DNA from: an uncultured Eubacterium sp.
Lineage (GTDB): Bacteria > Bacillota > Clostridia > Lachnospirales > Lachnospiraceae
Direction of reading: 5' to 3'
Assembly: GCA_947384955.1 (NCBI GenBank)
Contig: CANDJC010000007.1
Location: 1 to 57,185, forward strand
Length of the DNA stretch: 57,185 bases
Position numbers and translations under genes: made by a program. Under the pieces are notes generated by a model. The model saw nothing but the letters and a program-made list of their open reading frames with translations. It was not told the origin of the DNA and searched no databases. Each line of letters starts with the position of its first letter. The stretch's first letter is position 1. This document shows, piece by piece, positions 17,360 through 27,047 of the stretch.

Positions 17360-17996
17360 ATTACAAAAACGATTTGTTGTTTTTTGTGAAGGTGATACAG
17401 AATACAATTATATTGATAAAATGCGTGATGTAAAACGGCAGGATGTGCAGATCGCATTAAAACCCGTCAATATGCATGGCGGCGGCTGCAGCAGCTTTTT
17501 AAAGAAACTAAAGACAGAATCACAGACAAACTGTCTGGCTAAATTTATCATTGTAGATGCTGACCGTTTGACGAAGCATTATGAAGAAAAAGACAGTTTC
17601 CTGCAGCTGACAGAATATTGCAGACTGCAGAATAAGAAAGGTACCATTCCTCATTTTCTGATTGTGAATAATCCGGATTTTGAGTATGCTGCCTGTTTAC
17701 ATATACCTGAGTATAAAGGGCAGGAAGCAGCAAAGTATCTGCAGATGGTTCTTGGATTCCAGTCTTTGGAACAGTTTAAGAAGAGCACAGATGTGTACGA
17801 GCACCTGAATAACGGCGAACGCTCCTACCAGGTATTGATTCAGAAGATTCAAGGCAAAGATAAGTTTGTGAAAAATACATACTCTGTAAAGAAAAAGAAT
17901 TTTGAAATTACAATTAGCCGAACTGATGTGACATGGGAGATGCTTGGCCGCAAAGGCAGTAATATAGAAGAATTTTTTGATGTCATAGACTGGTAA
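17340..17996 (+). CDS. rloB: RloB family protein (AbiLii-like)
   Basis: A 218-residue protein with the RloB N-terminal motif VVFCEGDTE (residues 13-21) and IIVDADR with acidic residues 73-75. The glutamate and DxD spacing resembles a Toprim nuclease fold, so nuclease activity is plausible but inferred. The start is a TTG at 17340 with GGGAGG seven bases upstream. It lies inside the end of rloA (20-bp overlap), a sign of translational coupling. Together the two genes form a compact defence operon of about 1.8 kb set between two unrelated sugar transport loci. No terminator of its own was seen. Confidence 0.82.
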   Translation: MSRPKRKLQKRFVVFCEGDTEYNYIDKMRDVKRQDVQIALKPVNMHGGGCSSFLKKLKTESQTNCLAKFIIVDADRLTKHYEEKDSFLQLTEYCRLQNKKGTIPHFLIVNNPDFEYAACLHIPEYKGQEAAKYLQMVLGFQSLEQFKKSTDVYEHLNNGERSYQVLIQKIQGKDKFVKNTYSVKKKNFEITISRTDVTWEMLGRKGSNIEEFFDVIDW

Positions 17997-18048
17997 TGTC
18001 ATCGAAAACAAACACGATTACCGCCGGCTGCTCCATCTATAATAAAAA

Positions 18049-18091
18049 ATTCCAGGACGCCCGCTTCCCTAAAACGCAGGTATCCTGGAAT
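18049..18091 (-). terminator. Terminator of the alpha-galactosidase operon
   Basis: Arms ATTCCAGGA and TCCTGGAAT enclose a 25-base loop region and are followed on the minus strand by TTTTTTATT. It starts 4 bp after the alpha-galactosidase stop codon and also separates it from the converging rloB gene. Confidence 0.8.
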
Positions 18092-18094
18092 TCC

Positions 18095-20227
18095 CTATAT
18101 TCTGGAAAAATCATCTCCATTTTTATTCATCTGAATCAGTACAGCCACCGCTTTCCAGTTCTCTGACGGCTCATAGACTAACTTCCCGCCCTGTACACAT
18201 ACCGTTTCTTTTGTATCACTATACACCTCTTCCACAATGCATGCACAGTTTTCAGGCAGCGGAACTGGAATTTCGATTCTGTCCGGCAGCTCCCCGTCAA
18301 AGATATGCAGCACAGCAAACGCCTTCCCATTTGTTCCTTCGCGCAGAAGCCCCTGCCAGCCCTTCGGATGACGGATACAGGTAATTTCCGGCCCGTATCG
18401 GAAACTGATTCCGTCTTTGATAACCGGACAGATTTTCCTGTAAAATGCAGTCCCCGCATCAATCACATCCCACTGCTCTTTCGACAGCTCCGTCACATCG
18501 CCGGACAGGCACATCCGCCCGAGAAACGTACTGATAACAGAATACGCAGTCCGTTTCAGTGAATCGTCCTTTCGAATCACAGCCCATATCTGGCTCTGCC
18601 TCGGAAGAATGACACGGTGAAGATTTGCAGCAATAATCGGAATTTCCACGCATTCATGTGCATCCGAAAAAGAAGCCATGCTCGATAATGCCATAAATCC
18701 CGGTTCCAGCCGGTGTCCGCCTGAAGCGCAGTTTTCAATCACAATGCCCGGTATTTCCTCCGCGATTTTTTGAAAATATGCCTCTGTCGCAAGAATATTT
18801 TTCCGAAGTCCCTCTCCCTGAGATTCGCATCCGTCGCAGCCGATTCCAATGGTGTCGTTATAATCGACTTTCAGATACCCGAATCCATAACGCTTTAACA
18901 TCCCAATCAGCCGCTTATCCAGATAGTCTGTCACCCATGGGTCGTTCATATCCCAGAAACGTCTTCTGCTTGTTGTCAGCGGATATCCGTCACGCTTCAG
19001 CAGATGCTCTGTCTGATGATATGCCCGGGAAGCGGGGCCTGCGGTTTCAAATTCAAACCAGATTCCGGGCTTTAAGCCGGCTGCCCGAATCGCTGCTGTC
19101 GTTTTTTCCATGCCATCCGGAAACAGCGTTTTTGAAACCTCATAATCGCCCATGCTGATATCCCACGGAACGCCTTCTTCTTTATACCAGCCGCAGTCAA
19201 TGACAAAATAAGAAAATCCTCTGCCCTTCAGCGCATCCAGTATGTTTACAATATTTTCATGCGAAGGATTTCCCCATGTCGTGCAGTATTCATTAAAAAT
19301 AAGCGGCAGCTCCTCTTCTGACTCCGGAAGCGTGCCCAGCGTATCTTTCTGAGACTGCAGCAGACGGTCTGCGGCAATATCCAGAGAGTCTGTCCGGCAG
19401 ACGGTCAGCACTGCCTTTGGAGACTGAAAATATTCTCCGGGTTTTACGATTTTCATCCAGTGCCCCGCTTCCCGGTCTGCAAGCCCGCCGCTTACGGCAA
19501 AATTCTCGTCCTTTCGAAACAACTCTATCTGCCAGGAAGAGCCGTGATACAGCTGTGCACCCCAGAATACCCCGTTTGCCGTATCCTGCACCATCACCCA
19601 TGGAAAAAAGTTATTCACCGGAAGGGAACCGGTCTGCCCGAACCGCTCGCATTTTACGGAATCCCTGTTCCAGCAGGCATCCAGCTGCAGCTTTTCCAGC
19701 GGTACAGATTCCAGGCATCCCTCCTGGCTCCAGCGGCTGCGCAGGCGGTGAACGGTGAGGCATTCATGTCCGTCTCCGTCCAGATACGGAGAAATCCTTT
19801 CTATGGAAAAGCTGGAAAATAACTCCAGCTGTGCTTCCTTCTGCCCCTTGTTTTGAAACTCACAGAATACATCCACATACGAAGCCCCGTACTTCCAGTG
19901 CAGATGATGACTCACTATGTAACCCCGCTCATCCCCGAGGATGGTAATGATTTCTGTTTCCTGTCCGTTTACTGTCACATTCTGGCTTAACAGTTTCATT
20001 TTCTTTACCGTTTCGCTGCCGCGCATCGTGTTTCCCGGCGCATAACAGCCCTCGGCAGCGTCGCAGGCCAGCTTTAACTGTACAAGGGCATCCAGCGCTT
20101 CCTGCTTTCTGACATCCGGCAGCGGCATTTTGGCCGGATAAAGCGTCAGCCCGACATGTTTTTCTTCATCTGTTTCGTACCGCACCGTCATATCGCCCAG
20201 ACGGTATTCCTTCAGCAGCTCTCTCAT
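18095..20227 (-). CDS. Alpha-galactosidase, glycoside hydrolase family 36
   Basis: A 710-residue GH36-type enzyme. It has an N-terminal beta-sandwich, the TIM barrel from about residue 310 (YFVIDCGWYKEEG), the nucleophile segment YLKVDYNDTIGIG and the acid/base region CASGGHRLEPG...SFSDAHE, then a C-terminal beta domain. No signal peptide is present, so it acts inside the cell on alpha-galactosides such as melibiose or raffinose brought in by the ABC importer encoded just upstream. The SDAHE block differs from the common SDxTD form, so the substrate could be a related alpha-galactosaminide or another alpha-linked sugar. It is the last gene of its operon, 37 bp after the permease gene. Confidence 0.9.
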   Translation of the reverse strand: MRELLKEYRLGDMTVRYETDEEKHVGLTLYPAKMPLPDVRKQEALDALVQLKLACDAAEGCYAPGNTMRGSETVKKMKLLSQNVTVNGQETEIITILGDERGYIVSHHLHWKYGASYVDVFCEFQNKGQKEAQLELFSSFSIERISPYLDGDGHECLTVHRLRSRWSQEGCLESVPLEKLQLDACWNRDSVKCERFGQTGSLPVNNFFPWVMVQDTANGVFWGAQLYHGSSWQIELFRKDENFAVSGGLADREAGHWMKIVKPGEYFQSPKAVLTVCRTDSLDIAADRLLQSQKDTLGTLPESEEELPLIFNEYCTTWGNPSHENIVNILDALKGRGFSYFVIDCGWYKEEGVPWDISMGDYEVSKTLFPDGMEKTTAAIRAAGLKPGIWFEFETAGPASRAYHQTEHLLKRDGYPLTTSRRRFWDMNDPWVTDYLDKRLIGMLKRYGFGYLKVDYNDTIGIGCDGCESQGEGLRKNILATEAYFQKIAEEIPGIVIENCASGGHRLEPGFMALSSMASFSDAHECVEIPIIAANLHRVILPRQSQIWAVIRKDDSLKRTAYSVISTFLGRMCLSGDVTELSKEQWDVIDAGTAFYRKICPVIKDGISFRYGPEITCIRHPKGWQGLLREGTNGKAFAVLHIFDGELPDRIEIPVPLPENCACIVEEVYSDTKETVCVQGGKLVYEPSENWKAVAVLIQMNKNGDDFSRI

Positions 20228-20264
20228 AATGATATTTGCTCCCTTTCTCTATTATATTCTCATA

Positions 20265-21164
20265 TCAGCCTTTAACCGCCCCAACCGTCATGCCTTTAAT
20301 AAAATACTTCTGCAGGAACATAAACAGCACCGCAATCGGCAGTACGGAAATAACAATCGCCGCCATGGCTGTCGTATAGTCACTGCTCTGTGCGGAAAAC
20401 AGCGACTGAATTGCGACTGTTAATGTCTTTAGCTGCTTTTTGCTCACATAAAGACTTGCCAGCAGATAATCATTCCAAATCTGGAAGGACTGCATCACAA
20501 TCAGCGTAGCCATTGCCGGCTTTAACAGCGGAAGTACCACCAGAAAATAAGTCTTAAATACCGAACATCCGTCCATGCGGGCCGATTCCTCCAGCTCCAG
20601 CGGAACCGTGCTCATAAAGCTGTTCATCAAAAATACTCCAAAAGAGATTCCCGTAGCCACATACATAAAAATAATCCCAAATCTGGTATTTGTCAGATGC
20701 ATCCGGTAGCCGATTGTATAAATCGGCAGGAACAGCGCCTGATAAGGAATCAGTATGCCGATAATAAAATAGATATATGCAAATTTAAAAAATTTCTTTT
20801 TACATCTGGCAATCGCCCATGCCGTAGTCCCGCATAAGAACGCAAGCAGTAAAACGCTGCACGCCGTATAAAAAAATGTATTCAGGAAGGTCACTTTCAT
20901 ATTCAGCTTGTCAAAAGCCTTCACATAATTATCCAGGTTCAGCGACTGCGGCAGGGACAGCGGACTGCCCAGATACAGTTCCTTTTTGCTCTTAAATGAA
21001 TAATTCAGAATAATTACGATTGGCGCGACAAACAGCACCGCAAATACTGTCATTATTATCTGCGTAACCAGCGTCTGTTTTGTATAAGGCGTGCTGTCCG
21101 GCATATCTTCTTCTTTTTTTCTGCGGAATAGCGCTTTAGCGGATGCCTGTTTTGCTTCTGTCAT
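20265..21164 (-). CDS. Sugar ABC transporter permease (CUT1, MalG type)
   Basis: A 299-residue permease with an unusually long cytoplasmic N-terminus of about 30 residues before the first membrane segment. The EAA loop reads EESARMDGCSVFKTYFLVVLP near residues 195-215 and the C-terminus FLQKYFIKGMTVGAVKG is typical. Its start overlaps the stop of the MalF-type gene (TAATG). It probably imports alpha-galactosides, given the GH36 gene directly downstream. Confidence 0.93.
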   Translation of the reverse strand: MTEAKQASAKALFRRKKEEDMPDSTPYTKQTLVTQIIMTVFAVLFVAPIVIILNYSFKSKKELYLGSPLSLPQSLNLDNYVKAFDKLNMKVTFLNTFFYTACSVLLLAFLCGTTAWAIARCKKKFFKFAYIYFIIGILIPYQALFLPIYTIGYRMHLTNTRFGIIFMYVATGISFGVFLMNSFMSTVPLELEESARMDGCSVFKTYFLVVLPLLKPAMATLIVMQSFQIWNDYLLASLYVSKKQLKTLTVAIQSLFSAQSSDYTTAMAAIVISVLPIAVLFMFLQKYFIKGMTVGAVKG

Positions 21165-22051
21165 TATGCCTGCACCTCCCTGCTCTTTAAGCTTTTCACC
21201 TGTATTAATGCAACCAGCAGCAATGCGGCTATCAGCGTTACTGTCATTGCAGAACCGTATCCGTACTGGCGTCCGTTAATCGCTGTCGTATAAGTTTTAT
21301 AAATAACAGATGTCGATGCCCGTCCAGGCCCTCCTTTTGTCGAAGATACCAGCAGGTCATACACCTTCAGAGAACCGGTTGTAATCCCTACAACACAGAT
21401 GGTAATAGCCGGAGCCAGCATTGGAATCGTAACATGGAAGAAACGCTTCACGGCTCCTGCCCCGTCTACTCTGGCTGCCTCATACAGTTCTGCCGGAACA
21501 CTCTGCAGCCCCGCCAGATAAATCAGCATCCAGTAACCAATCCACTGCCAGTTATTCGCAATTAAAAGTCCTCCGAGCACCGTATCCGGATTTCCAAACA
21601 GCAGGAAATCAAAATTGGTCCCAAGCGCATCATTGACTGCCGGAAGCACATTCGAAAACATCTTAAGCCACACAAATCCTACAATAACCGCACTAATCAG
21701 ACACGGTACAAAAAATGCCGTACGGTAGACTTTCTGTGCCTTTATCCCGCTGTCTAACGCTACTGCAAAAAGAAGCGCCGCAGCATTCTGGATAAGCGTA
21801 TTGCCGACTGTAAATTTCAGGGTGAACCACCAGCTGTCTAAAAATTCTCTGTCCTGAAACAGTTTAATATAATTCTGAAAGCCCACAAACGGTTTTTCTG
21901 CCGTCATTCCGTTCCAGCTCGTTAAAGAATAGCGAAACGCAAGAACCAGCGGAATAATCAGCCCTATCGTAAAAATAATAAATCCCGGAAGTACCAGAGC
22001 CAGATACTGTAAGTATAACCGGTCCTGCATGCCTGTTTTTCCTTTTTTCAT
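21164..22051 (-). CDS. Sugar ABC transporter permease (CUT1, MalF type)
   Basis: A 295-residue permease with six hydrophobic segments. The EAA loop is YEAARVDGAGAVKRFFHVTIP near residues 196-216. It partners the MalG-type permease whose start overlaps its stop. A terminator hairpin between this gene and the upstream lipoprotein gene (22087-22124) should make it less abundant than the binding protein. Confidence 0.93.
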   Translation of the reverse strand: MKKGKTGMQDRLYLQYLALVLPGFIIFTIGLIIPLVLAFRYSLTSWNGMTAEKPFVGFQNYIKLFQDREFLDSWWFTLKFTVGNTLIQNAAALLFAVALDSGIKAQKVYRTAFFVPCLISAVIVGFVWLKMFSNVLPAVNDALGTNFDFLLFGNPDTVLGGLLIANNWQWIGYWMLIYLAGLQSVPAELYEAARVDGAGAVKRFFHVTIPMLAPAITICVVGITTGSLKVYDLLVSSTKGGPGRASTSVIYKTYTTAINGRQYGYGSAMTVTLIAALLLVALIQVKSLKSREVQA

Positions 22052-22086
22052 AATACTCCTTTCTTCTGACGCATGCTTTTCTGCTG

Positions 22087-22124
22087 AAAAAGCCGGTATA
22101 CATGCACTATATACCGGCTTTTTT
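22087..22124 (-). terminator. Intercistronic terminator after the binding lipoprotein gene
   Basis: A near-perfect hairpin, AAAAGCCGGTATA against TATACCGGCTTTT, with T-runs possible in both directions. It sits 22 bp past the lipoprotein stop and before the permease genes. This is the usual way to make more binding protein than permease. Confidence 0.85.
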
Positions 22125-22145
22125 GCGCATCGTCCTGATCAGATG

Positions 22146-23510
22146 CTAATTGGCGCTGCTGGAAGCTTTTCTGCCGTCAGATGCCTTCAGCGCATCCTCA
22201 AAGCTTTCCTGTCCCTGCAGCCATGCTGCAACATCCTTTGCATTCTCTTCCTGGAAACCGCCCCATACAAGCTGGTTATTGCCCAGTGTTACATCTACAA
22301 TATTTCCGTCTGACGAATATTCATCAATATCGGTCTGGCTTGGATTTTCAAACGTCGGAGAGATATCCTTTAACATCGACGCCGTTTTGGTAAAGTTGTA
22401 AATCTCAACCGCAAGGTCTTTATCCGATGTAAGTACATCAAGAACCTTGTTAACCGCATCCTGATGCTCTGTCTGAGCGCTTGTCATAATCGTAATATTC
22501 GGCTCAAAAATAAGCTTAGAATCGCCCGTCTGGTTCGGGAACGGGAAGATACCGAAGTTAAAGTTCTCATCGATATCGAGGAAATTCTGGATAGACCAGG
22601 AGCCCGAAACCTTCATGGCTGCTTCGCCCATAACCATTTTAGCATCGCAGTCCGTCTGTTCTGTCGAGAATGTATCTTTAAATGTATGATCAAAAATCAG
22701 CTGATTATATTCATAAGCTGTTTTCATTTCCCCGCTGTCTGCAAAGCTGGTTTTTCCTTCCCGGAACTGATCGCCCCAGTCTGGAATTTTATTAAATACA
22801 TCGTTCATCATAAACTGCATGGTAACATTTCCGATAGACCATGTATCAACCATATGGCTCGCAAAAGGTGTAATATTCTTTGCTTCGCAGTCGTCAATAA
22901 TCTTTTGCAGGTCATCTAATGTCTTCGGCACTTCCCAGCCGTTTTCTTCGAACATGTCTTTGTTATAGTAAACGCCCTGATAAAGAGCATTGTACACCAT
23001 ACCGTATGTCTTCCCGTCAATGGTTACATTTTCCCTCGCTGCATCCAGCCCGCGGTCCAGATAGGTACTGTCAATTTCTGCCAGGACACCCTGCGGAGCA
23101 TATGTAGCGACATCCTGCGCTTTGCCGATCATAATATCCGGAAGACCTGACTGCAGATACTGCTGCATTTTCGGCTGGAAATCATTGCCCCAGTCTACGC
23201 ACTCCCATTCCAGCGTGATATTCGGATATTTCCCGGCAAGCGCTTCGTCAATCATGTCCTCGATACCGGCATCTGTTGTAGACTGCCCTGCCAGCACGGT
23301 TAATGTCACATCCCCTTCATCTGAGGTCTCCTGCTGCCCGTCCTGATCTGTCCCGCTGTCCTGCTGCTCCTGTCCGCCGTCTGCTGCTGCCGTATTCTCC
23401 TGCCCGCTGTCTTTCTGTCCGCCGTCGGAAGTACCGCTGTCTCCGCAGCCTGCCAGCGTTCCTGCAAGCACTGCTGCCGTTAATACTACACTTACCAGTT
23501 TTCTTTTCAT
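22146..23510 (-). CDS. Sugar-binding lipoprotein (probable alpha-galactoside importer)
   Basis: A 454-residue solute-binding protein. The lipoprotein signal ends in TLAGC (residues 18-22), followed by a linker of about 45 residues rich in Gly, Gln, Asp and Ser. The mature domain shows family-1 features such as NKDMFEENGWEVPKTLDDL and GEAAMKVSGSWSI. It captures sugar at the cell surface for the two permeases encoded downstream. It is not close to the two lipoproteins at 9661-12456. A strong AGAGGAGG site precedes the ATG. Confidence 0.93.
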   Translation of the reverse strand: MKRKLVSVVLTAAVLAGTLAGCGDSGTSDGGQKDSGQENTAAADGGQEQQDSGTDQDGQQETSDEGDVTLTVLAGQSTTDAGIEDMIDEALAGKYPNITLEWECVDWGNDFQPKMQQYLQSGLPDIMIGKAQDVATYAPQGVLAEIDSTYLDRGLDAARENVTIDGKTYGMVYNALYQGVYYNKDMFEENGWEVPKTLDDLQKIIDDCEAKNITPFASHMVDTWSIGNVTMQFMMNDVFNKIPDWGDQFREGKTSFADSGEMKTAYEYNQLIFDHTFKDTFSTEQTDCDAKMVMGEAAMKVSGSWSIQNFLDIDENFNFGIFPFPNQTGDSKLIFEPNITIMTSAQTEHQDAVNKVLDVLTSDKDLAVEIYNFTKTASMLKDISPTFENPSQTDIDEYSSDGNIVDVTLGNNQLVWGGFQEENAKDVAAWLQGQESFEDALKASDGRKASSSAN

Positions 23511-23541
23511 CTTTATGTCCTCCTCTTAATTTGTTAAAAAC

Positions 23542-23565
23542 ATTATAAAACGGATTCTGAAACTG
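23542..23565 (-). promoter_or_regulatory. Likely YesN-dependent promoter of the importer/GH36 operon
   Basis: A perfect -10 box TATAAT (23547-23542 on the minus strand) lies 32 bp before the lipoprotein start, with no recognisable -35 box at 17 bp. As at 11027, this suggests activation by the AraC-type regulator encoded immediately upstream. Confidence 0.45.
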
Positions 23566-23581
23566 CTGTTAGGAAAATCTT

Positions 23582-23619
23582 GAAAAAAAAAGCTGGCCAT
23601 TTTAGAAACCGGCCAGCTC
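23582..23619 (-). terminator. Terminator overlapping the response regulator stop codon
   Basis: The last codons (GAGCTGGCCGGTTTCTAA) form the first arm of an AGCTGGCC/GGCCAGCT hairpin that is followed by nine T residues on the minus strand. Terminator and coding sequence thus share bases. Confidence 0.9.
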
Positions 23620-25218
23620 CATATTCTTTTTGTAGTCCCTTGGACTTACACCTGTCAGTTTGCGAAATACTTTATTAAAATACGTATAATCATCATAGCC
23701 CACCATAAACGCAATTTCTGTCAGACTCCCGGCATTTTCCTTCATATATTCCACAGCCTTGCGGATACGCAGCCCTGCAATATACATCATCAGCGTTTCT
23801 CCTGTTTCTTTTTTAAACAGCTTGGAAAAATAGGAGTGTTCCACATGAAACTGCTCCGCTAAGCCGGACAGTGTCAGAGGCTCAAAATAATGCTCCCTGA
23901 TATAGGCGGCTGCCTGATGCACAATCTCCTGCATCGTATCGGCCGTATCTTCTGTCCCTGCTTCCAGTACGCTGTCAATCATGCCTTCGATGATTTCGCA
24001 CAGATAGGCTTCGTCTAAGAGCTCGACTGCCTTATCCGCCATTTCCCCCATGCTTTCCGCCTGCAGCAGCTCTTTCGGCGACAGTCTTTTTTCGGCGTCC
24101 GTCAGCAGGATATTTAAAATACGCTTCACAGTCTGGCGCACTTCCAGATAACTCCACTTTTCTTTTGTACACCGCCTGATTCCGGCTTTTTCAAAAACCA
24201 GCTCGCAGATACCCTTCCGGTTGCCGGACTGAAGCAGTATCTGCAGTTCTTTTGCCTGTACCTGCGAAAAACGGTTCTTTACCTCTTCTTCTGATGCACG
24301 CTCTTCGCCGGACGGCATAAAGCAGCTGTCGGGTGTGAATTTCCTTGTCATCAGCAGTGAAACAGCCTGTACGTATGCCTGCTGAATACTGTACAGAGAA
24401 TACGAAGGGTCGCTCACTACAATCGTCAGCGGAGACTGCACCCAGCCGCACAGTTCCTGAATCATTTTCTCTGCCAGCCGGATAAACGCTTCCTTTTCCA
24501 TCCCTGATACAATCAAAAACTCATTGGAGCGGTAAATATAATTAAATACCATAAGCGCGCCTGTGCCGACAATCTCACGGATGCGGTTTTTCATTTTCAC
24601 AGATATCAGATTCATGTCATAACCGCATTCTTTCATCAGATGAGACATATTATGGACCTTGACAAGCGTCAGGCTGACGCTGGCCAGCTCCATGCCGGAT
24701 TCCATTGCCAGATGCGGCGCTGACAGCATCTCTCTGCTTTCTAACAGCTGGGAAAATTCCCTGTCCTGCATCAGCGATGCTGCCTTGGAAAGCTCCAGCT
24801 TTTTCTGTGCCTGCTGCTCCTGCTGTGAGCGCCTTTCCTGAATGATTTCCAGTGCCTTGATAATCGCATTCACCAGATCGATTTTGCTCACCGGCTTCAT
24901 CAGATAATTCATCGAGCCTGCCAGAAATGCCCCCTTTACATATTCAAAATCATCATAGCCGCTGATGACAAATGTAACAACATCCCTGTAGTTTTCCTGG
25001 ATTTCTTTCAGAAGCTCTACCCCGTTTAAAAAGGGCATATTGATATCCGTAATCAGGATATCCGGTTTTTCCTGTTCCATGCGGGCGAGTACCTCTTCCC
25101 CGTCGCCTGCCATCGGCATCAGTGTCAGTCCGTACTCCTCCCATTCTATCATTTTGCGCAGTTTTTCCCTCGTCCAGTATTCATCGTCTGCAATCAATAC
25201 TTTAAATCCTTCGTCCAT
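23602..25218 (-). CDS. Response regulator, YesN/AraC type
   Basis: A 538-residue regulator. The N-terminal receiver domain has Asp58 in ILITDINMPFLNG and a lysine in YLMKPVS. A long middle region of about 300 residues of unknown fold follows, then a C-terminal AraC-type DNA-binding domain (AAAYIREHYFEPLTLSGLA to FRKLTGVSPRDYKK). The start at 25218 (MDEGFKVLIADDE) has GGAGGAGGCGG seven bases upstream and lies inside the end of the kinase gene (25-bp overlap). It presumably activates the alpha-galactoside operon downstream. Confidence 0.95.
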   Translation of the reverse strand: MDEGFKVLIADDEYWTREKLRKMIEWEEYGLTLMPMAGDGEEVLARMEQEKPDILITDINMPFLNGVELLKEIQENYRDVVTFVISGYDDFEYVKGAFLAGSMNYLMKPVSKIDLVNAIIKALEIIQERRSQQEQQAQKKLELSKAASLMQDREFSQLLESREMLSAPHLAMESGMELASVSLTLVKVHNMSHLMKECGYDMNLISVKMKNRIREIVGTGALMVFNYIYRSNEFLIVSGMEKEAFIRLAEKMIQELCGWVQSPLTIVVSDPSYSLYSIQQAYVQAVSLLMTRKFTPDSCFMPSGEERASEEEVKNRFSQVQAKELQILLQSGNRKGICELVFEKAGIRRCTKEKWSYLEVRQTVKRILNILLTDAEKRLSPKELLQAESMGEMADKAVELLDEAYLCEIIEGMIDSVLEAGTEDTADTMQEIVHQAAAYIREHYFEPLTLSGLAEQFHVEHSYFSKLFKKETGETLMMYIAGLRIRKAVEYMKENAGSLTEIAFMVGYDDYTYFNKVFRKLTGVSPRDYKKNMELAGF

Positions 25219-27014
25219 AACTGTTCCGCCTCCTCCAGCTTCTTTTTCGGCATGCACAGCGTCACTTTCGTCCCCTGCCGCGGCCTGCTTTCGATTTTCA
25301 GCCCGTATGGTTCCCCATACAGCATTTTCATCCTCATATGGATATTCATAAGGCCAATGGAGCCTCTTTTCTCCATTCCTGTTTCGCTGTTTCCGTACAG
25401 CACGGCGTTGATTTTTTCTTCCGGCATGCCTGTACCGTTATCTTCCACGGATATGAGCAGCAAATCCCCCTCTGTCCCTGCCCGCACGGTGACTTTCTTT
25501 TCACCCCTCATATTGCGCAGACCGTGGTTCAGTGCATTTTCTACAATCGGCTGGATAGACAGCCTCGGTATCGAATCTTTCAGCACATTCTCCGCGATAT
25601 CAAATTCATACTGAATATGGCTCTGCATCCGCACATCCATCACATAAATATAATTTTTCAGATGTGCAGTTTCTTTTGCCACATTCGAAAACGGATGTCT
25701 GAAATCCAGGCTGTATCGGAATATATTAGACAGTGACTGGCACAGTGCGCTCACCTGCCGGCATCCCTGCACATCCGCAATGCTGCTCATGGTATCCAGC
25801 GTATTGTACAAAAAGTGCGGATTTACCTGTGCCTGCAGCGCATTATACTCTGCCCGGTCCAGCATCAGCTTTGTCTCGTATCCGCTGCTTATCAGGCTCT
25901 CTATCTGGTCCAGCATTTCATTAAAGCTCTTAGCCAGCTCCCCCACCTCATCATCCTTCATTCCCTCAATCCTAAGCTTTGTGCTGCCGTCCCGTATTTT
26001 CCTGGCAGTCTGCGTCATCCGCTCTAACGGCCCGGTCAGTGATTTGGAAAGCATGCCTGTTACAATGCCCGTCACGGCAAGCATCAGAGCCGCAATCGTC
26101 ACGAAATTTCCAGCCAGTGTTTTCTGATTATTATTTAAATAAAACTGCGGCATCAGTGCATATGCCCCCAGATTGTACCGGCTCTGGCCGACCTGGAAAA
26201 ACACGCAGTCTCCCAGCTGAACCGCCGTCCCCGCAGGCCTTTCCCCGGCTGCTATTTTTTCCTGAAGGAGTGCGCAGCCTTCTGCATCCGATTCATCCAG
26301 ACATCCTGTTTCCAGTACCGGCCGGTCTCCCTGCGGCTGTATCCACATGCCGGCCTCTTCATTGACCGCATATTTTTCCAGTATCGTCTGTACCCGCTTG
26401 CAGTTCACATCGCATACCACATAACCGATTTTTTTCCCGATATTGCTTGTTTCGTATATTTTCAGTGCAAATCTGATCATGTTTTTCTGCCTGGATTTGT
26501 TATAATAACTGGAAATCAGCATCCTTGCATTGTCAGAGCTGACGTAATCCAAAACAGGCCTGACATTATATTCATCCGGATTTTCATAAATATCCTTTGG
26601 AAAATGATATCTGGGCGTTACGGCCCGCCGGTAACAGCTGATTAACTCATGCTCTGCATTATACAGATAAACGGCCGCCACGCTGTCTGAAGAATCAAAT
26701 CTGCTTTCAACAAGCTCGCGCGCCTTTGTATAATATAAATCCCTCATTTTCTCTGCCGTCCGCCCGCCCTTTAAGTCATTCAGATATTCCTTTTCGTTAT
26801 AAATACCCGCCAGGCTGTTTTCTATCTTTTTGATATATACATAAAGATCATCCTGCATATTCTGCAGCGCATTCATACTCTCTTCCTCTGCCTGCTGATA
26901 AATAATGCCGGATGAACTGCGCCAGAATAAAACAGTCTGGATAACGAGCGCGAATAAAATAATTCCCCCGAATGCCAGAAATATCTTCGTATGCATTGTC
27001 CAAGTGTGTTTCAT
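25194..27014 (-). CDS. Sensor histidine kinase, YesM type
   Basis: A 606-residue membrane kinase. It has an N-terminal membrane helix (IFLAFGGIILFALVIQTVLF), an extracellular domain to about residue 290, a second helix (FVTIAALMLAVTGIVTGML), HAMP, and the kinase domain with the phospho-acceptor in VNPHFLYNTLDTMSSIA and ATP-lid motif DNGTGMPEEKI. The ATG at 27014 has AAAGGAG six bases upstream and is preferred over the one at 27032. A promoter is visible at 27048-27076. It senses an extracellular sugar signal and passes phosphate to the overlapping response regulator. Confidence 0.95.
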   Translation of the reverse strand: MKHTWTMHTKIFLAFGGIILFALVIQTVLFWRSSSGIIYQQAEEESMNALQNMQDDLYVYIKKIENSLAGIYNEKEYLNDLKGGRTAEKMRDLYYTKARELVESRFDSSDSVAAVYLYNAEHELISCYRRAVTPRYHFPKDIYENPDEYNVRPVLDYVSSDNARMLISSYYNKSRQKNMIRFALKIYETSNIGKKIGYVVCDVNCKRVQTILEKYAVNEEAGMWIQPQGDRPVLETGCLDESDAEGCALLQEKIAAGERPAGTAVQLGDCVFFQVGQSRYNLGAYALMPQFYLNNNQKTLAGNFVTIAALMLAVTGIVTGMLSKSLTGPLERMTQTARKIRDGSTKLRIEGMKDDEVGELAKSFNEMLDQIESLISSGYETKLMLDRAEYNALQAQVNPHFLYNTLDTMSSIADVQGCRQVSALCQSLSNIFRYSLDFRHPFSNVAKETAHLKNYIYVMDVRMQSHIQYEFDIAENVLKDSIPRLSIQPIVENALNHGLRNMRGEKKVTVRAGTEGDLLLISVEDNGTGMPEEKINAVLYGNSETGMEKRGSIGLMNIHMRMKMLYGEPYGLKIESRPRQGTKVTLCMPKKKLEEAEQLWTKDLKY

Positions 27015-27047
27015 GCAGTTCTCCTTTGGCATGATGTTTTTAGCACT

